The translations under genes and the position numbers were made by a program. The notes under the pieces were generated by a model, which was given only the letters and a program-made list of their open reading frames with translations, did not search any database and was not told where the DNA came from. Positions 61,105 to 64,000 of a stretch of 64,000 nt of DNA are shown piece after piece. Source of the DNA: an uncultured Clostridium sp. (lineage in GTDB: Bacteria; Bacillota; Clostridia; Oscillospirales; Acutalibacteraceae); assembly GCA_934717555.1 (NCBI GenBank), contig CAKUYY010000001.1:1-64000 (forward strand). The letters are read 5' to 3'. Position 1 is the first letter of the stretch; each line of letters begins with the position of its first letter.

Positions 61105-61160
61105 ACCACATTTTACGCGTTTTCAGGTCAATCAAAATGCGGAGAATGTGGTGTTTTTTT
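61105..61160 (+). terminator. Intrinsic terminator in the MATE gene leader (possible attenuator)
   Basis: ACCACATT (61105-61112) pairs with AATGTGGT (61145-61152) and, inside, CGCGTTTT (61116-61123) with AAAATGCG (61134-61141); T7 at 61154-61160. GAGGAGG and the MATE ATG (61179) follow within 19 nt, so read-through must be regulated or transcription starts inside. Confidence 0.7.
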
Positions 61161-61178
61161 GTTTGAGGAGGTCAAAAG

Positions 61179-62555
61179 ATGCATGAAAACAAGATGGGAA
61201 TAAAACCTGTCTTTCCTTTGCTCATTACCATGGCGCTTCCGGCCATGTTTTCCATGTTTGTGCAGTCTATGTATAATATTGTAGACAGCATTTTCGTCGC
61301 CCAGATCGGGCAGGACGCCTTGACGGCGGTTTCCCTGGCATTTCCTATCCAGAACTTTATCCTGGCGGTAGCCGTGGGTACAGGGGTAGGGATCAATTCC
61401 CTGATCGCCCGGCGGCTGGGGGAAGGCAACCGGGAGGAGGCCAACCGGGTGGTAAGCCACGGCCTGTTGCTGGCGGCGGCATCCGCGCTGCTGTTCGTAC
61501 TGTTCGCCGTCACCTGCGTCAGGCCGTTTTTCCGGGCATATACTTCCTCCCCGGTGATTTACGATTACAGCGTCCGGTACACCATGATTGTCACCACATT
61601 GAGCTTTGGCACCATCATCCACATTTATGTGGAAAAGGTGATCCAGGCTACCGGCAAAATGACGCTGCCCATGATTTTTCAGATCATCGGATGTGTGGTA
61701 AATATTGTGCTCGATCCCATCTTCATTTTTGGGCTGGGTCCCATTCCCTCAATGGGGATCGACGGGGCCGCCATCGCTACTGTAACCGGGCAGATTACTT
61801 CCATGCTGTGCGCGGTCGGGCTTTTGCTGTTCCGGACACATGACGTAAAACTCAGCTTTCATGGGTTCCGGTTCCAATGGAAGATTGTAAAAAATATTTA
61901 TGCGGTGGGCGTGCCCTCCATCCTGATGACTTCGGTAAGTTCGGTTTTGGTCATGGGGCTAAACGCCATCCTGATTTCCGTACACGAACTGGCGGTATCC
62001 CTGCTGGGGATTTATTTTAAATTGCAGTCCTTCGTCTTTATGCCGGTAAGCGGGCTAACCCAAGGGGCCATGCCGATTATGGGGTACAACTACGGAGCGA
62101 AAAAGCGCAACCGGCTGACCCAGGCCATTCGGGATTCCCTGATCCTGGCAGCGGCCATTATGGCTGTGGGAACCATAATATTCTGTATTTGGCCGTCACA
62201 GCTGCTGTACCTGTTTAATGCCACGCCAGAGCTATTGGAAATTGGGGTTCCCGCTTTACGCTTGCTGTCCATCAGCTTCGTGTTTGCGGCTTGTTCCTTG
62301 ATTTTCGCCACGTTGTTCCAGGCGGTTGGAAAAGGCGGGCAGAGCTTGCTGATTACCCTATTGAGGCAGCTGATCCTGATCCTGCCGGTTTCTTATCTGA
62401 CAGTCAATGTGTTGGGGATGGGATTACAATCGGTATGGATCGCCTTTATCGGCGCGGAAGCAATCACATCTTTAGCCTGCCTCTTTTTGTACCGCCGGTT
62501 TTATCAAAAAGAAATTGCTCCCTTGCCGGTTGGAACAGGAGAGCTATCACAATAG
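61179..62555 (+). CDS. MATE family cation-coupled exporter
   Basis: A 458-residue, 12-helix membrane transporter. The first half opens with PLLITMALPAMFSMFVQSMY then NIVDSIFVAQIGQDALTAVS, the standard N-terminal MATE pattern; the second half contains PVSGLTQGAMPIMGYNYGAK, the conserved MATE helix-7 region. Expected to expel cationic compounds using Na+ or H+. GAGGAGG precedes the ATG. The terminator hairpin in its leader suggests induction by a ligand or by translation status. Confidence 0.93.
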   Translation: MHENKMGIKPVFPLLITMALPAMFSMFVQSMYNIVDSIFVAQIGQDALTAVSLAFPIQNFILAVAVGTGVGINSLIARRLGEGNREEANRVVSHGLLLAAASALLFVLFAVTCVRPFFRAYTSSPVIYDYSVRYTMIVTTLSFGTIIHIYVEKVIQATGKMTLPMIFQIIGCVVNIVLDPIFIFGLGPIPSMGIDGAAIATVTGQITSMLCAVGLLLFRTHDVKLSFHGFRFQWKIVKNIYAVGVPSILMTSVSSVLVMGLNAILISVHELAVSLLGIYFKLQSFVFMPVSGLTQGAMPIMGYNYGAKKRNRLTQAIRDSLILAAAIMAVGTIIFCIWPSQLLYLFNATPELLEIGVPALRLLSISFVFAACSLIFATLFQAVGKGGQSLLITLLRQLILILPVSYLTVNVLGMGLQSVWIAFIGAEAITSLACLFLYRRFYQKEIAPLPVGTGELSQ

Positions 62556-62612
62556 AAATGCTTTTGAGACTTTGCAAAATTGCGTATTTTCAATTTTTTC
62601 CTGTATAGGCGT

Positions 62613-62656
62613 AAAAAATAGGCCTTATGAGTTTATTTCTCATAAGGCCTATTTTT
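62613..62656 (+). terminator. MATE gene terminator
   Basis: AAAAATAGGCCTTATGAG pairs perfectly with CTCATAAGGCCTATTTTT. Confidence 0.92.
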
Positions 62657-62760
62657 ATGTTAAGGACAAATTGCTTTTGAAAAATCAGGTCGCCTGTTAC
62701 AGGAGCAATCAATGCTTCTAAGGTGGTGTTGTAGAGATATTGGGTTCTTTTGCCCGGGGA

Positions 62761-62942
62761 GTGGGGAACCCCTTGCTAGGGTTCCCCACGGCCAAACCGT
62801 CCCCCGGACGGTTTGGCCTCCCCTCCTGAGCTTTTGAATTTCTAAAGAATTTCGCCCACTGCGGTGGGCGAGGAAGGGCTCTGCCCCTCCACCCCGCCAC
62901 CTTTGAAAAGGTGGACGAAACTTTGATGTTTTAGCGCAGGCA
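62761..62942 (+). repeat. Family A multi-hairpin element, best-preserved copy
   Basis: GTGGGGAACCC/GGGTTCCCCAC; GGCCAAACCGTCC/GGACGGTTTGGCC; linker CTCCCCTCCTGAGCTTTTG; a small AATTTCT/AGAATT stem; TCGCCCAC/GTGGGCGA over TGCG; GGGC/GCCC over TCT; CCACCTTT/AAAGGTGG; then GAAACTTTGATGTTTTAGCGC. All principal stems pair perfectly. The 420-bp gap 62556-62975 holds a terminator and this element. Confidence 0.92.
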
Positions 62943-62975
62943 GCCAGGTCCTTTTTAGAGAAAGTCGGGGGTGCT

Positions 62976-64000
62976 TTATCCTGCCGCAGGCGTGTCTGCC
63001 TTTTCAAACTGACTGTTATACAGGTTGGCATAGAATCCGTTTTTCTGCATCAGCTGGTCATGGGTGCCCTGTTCCACAATATCGCCGTCCTTCATACACA
63101 GGATCAGGTCGGCGTCCCGGATGGTGGACAGGCGGTGGGCGATGACGAAACTGGTGCGGCCTTTCATCAGGTTATCCATGGCTTTCTGGATCTGGATTTC
63201 TGTACGGGTATCCACGGAGCTGGTAGCCTCATCCAGAATCAGGATTTTCGGATCGGAAAGGATGGCACGGGCAATGGTGAGCAGCTGTTTCTGTCCCTGG
63301 GAGACGTTGCTGGCCTCTTCATTGAGAACCATGTCATATCCGCCGGGCAGAGTGCGTACAAAGTGGTCCACCTGGGCGGCTTTGGCGGCGGCGACAATCT
63401 CGTCGTCTGTAGCATCCAAGCGTCCATAGCGGATATTATCCCGGATGGTGCCGTTATAGAGCCAGGTATCCTGGAGCACCATGCCGAACAGCCCGCGCAG
63501 GTCATTGCGGCTGAAATTGCGGATGTCATAGCCATCAATCAAAATAGCGCCTTCATTCACGTCGTAAAACCGCATCAATAGTTTTACCATTGTGGTTTTA
63601 CCGGCCCCGGTAGGCCCTACGATGGCAATTTTCTGGCCGGGTTCCACCACAGCGCTGAAGTCATTGACGATAATTTTATCCGGATTATATCCAAAGTGCA
63701 CGTGGGCGAACTGGACGCTGCCCTTAATATTAGCGGTGGAATCGTCGTGGTCTTTGTCCCCGTCGGGAGTGACGTGTACCAGGACGTTTTCTTTTACTTC
63801 CTCGTCCTCCTCCAAAAACTCAAACACGCGCTCTGCGGCTGCGGTGGTCTGCTGGAGGATATTAGAGATATTGGCGATCTGGGTGATGGGCTGGGTGAAC
63901 TGCCGCACATACTGGATAAAGGACTGGATGCCGCCTACCGTGAGGCTGCCGGTGGTGGCCAGCCAACCGCCCAGGATGCATACGGTTACATAGCCCAGAT
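62976..64000 (-). CDS. ABC exporter, fused permease-ATPase, C-terminal part (runs off window edge)
   Basis: The reading frame continues to the window end, so the N-terminal membrane helices are missing. Visible are the last helix region (GGIQSFIQYVRQFTQPITQI), the linker with FEFLEEDEEVKEN, and a complete ATPase: Walker A GPTGAGKTT, Q-loop VLQDTWLYNGTIRDNI, signature NVSQGQKQLLTIARAI, Walker B ILILDEATSSVD and switch His in IAHRLST. This is a type IV (MsbA/LmrA-like) half-exporter, probably paired with a second one outside the window. Confidence 0.94.
   Translation of the reverse strand, partial: LGYVTVCILGGWLATTGSLTVGGIQSFIQYVRQFTQPITQIANISNILQQTTAAAERVFEFLEEDEEVKENVLVHVTPDGDKDHDDSTANIKGSVQFAHVHFGYNPDKIIVNDFSAVVEPGQKIAIVGPTGAGKTTMVKLLMRFYDVNEGAILIDGYDIRNFSRNDLRGLFGMVLQDTWLYNGTIRDNIRYGRLDATDDEIVAAAKAAQVDHFVRTLPGGYDMVLNEEASNVSQGQKQLLTIARAILSDPKILILDEATSSVDTRTEIQIQKAMDNLMKGRTSFVIAHRLSTIRDADLILCMKDGDIVEQGTHDQLMQKNGFYANLYNSQFEKADTPAAG

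Overview
The window looks like a chromosome segment of a low-to-mid GC Gram-positive anaerobe of class Clostridia, most likely Oscillospirales/Ruminococcaceae. The basis is inference from strong AGGAGG-type ribosome binding sites, a class D-like sortase, YtrA-type GntR regulators fused to ABC operons, an intramembrane-sensing (BceS-like) kinase, a bifunctional-type argJ, and a secreted GH84 enzyme with CBM32/FIVAR modules as in mucin-degrading gut Clostridia. No rRNA, tRNA, CRISPR, prophage or transposase gene was seen.

Layout. 1-6747: partial sortase and partner, three small hypothetical genes, a YibE/F membrane protein, a secreted purple-acid-phosphatase-like enzyme and small membrane proteins. 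6766-9722: rpsO and pnp with structured leaders. 9768-15183: pyrE, an APH-type kinase, an M16 peptidase, then proB-proA. 15197-19358: anchored hypothetical protein and a YhfC-GntR-DUF5808 operon. 20027-24714: Gld-type ABC exporter operon. 25182-30146: 1654-residue GH84 glycosidase. 30775-34771: malQ-glgP (maltodextrin/glycogen use). 35419-37288 (minus): GntR-ABC-permease operon. 37723-41723: xylose operon (LacI-type regulator, xylA, xylB). 41960-47987: DUF3592 protein, two-component system, a second GntR-ABC-permease operon. 48365-49609 (minus): SDR oxidoreductase and flavin reductase-like protein. 50190-59064: complete arginine cluster argG-H-C-J-B-D-F. 59164-62555: small membrane protein, O-acetylhomoserine sulfhydrylase, MATE exporter. 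62976-64000 (minus): partial ABC exporter.

The most unusual content is non-coding. Two unrelated families of dispersed intergenic elements occur: family A (about 185 bp, six copies, both orientations) and family B (about 205 bp, three copies, one orientation). Each consists of consecutive hairpins whose arms change in a compensatory way between copies while loops and linkers stay fixed, which argues for selection on folded structure. Other signals are a candidate ~350-nt independently transcribed RNA between the GH84 gene and malQ, a three-stem nested leader before pnp, a shared TTGTA-N12/13-TACAA operator at three loci, a perfect ARG box before argG, a PhoP-like box before the phosphatase and an intrinsic terminator placed just before the MATE start codon.

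Limits: all family assignments come from reading motifs by eye; no database search, folding program or expression data were used. Start codons were chosen by ribosome-binding-site position and usual family length.
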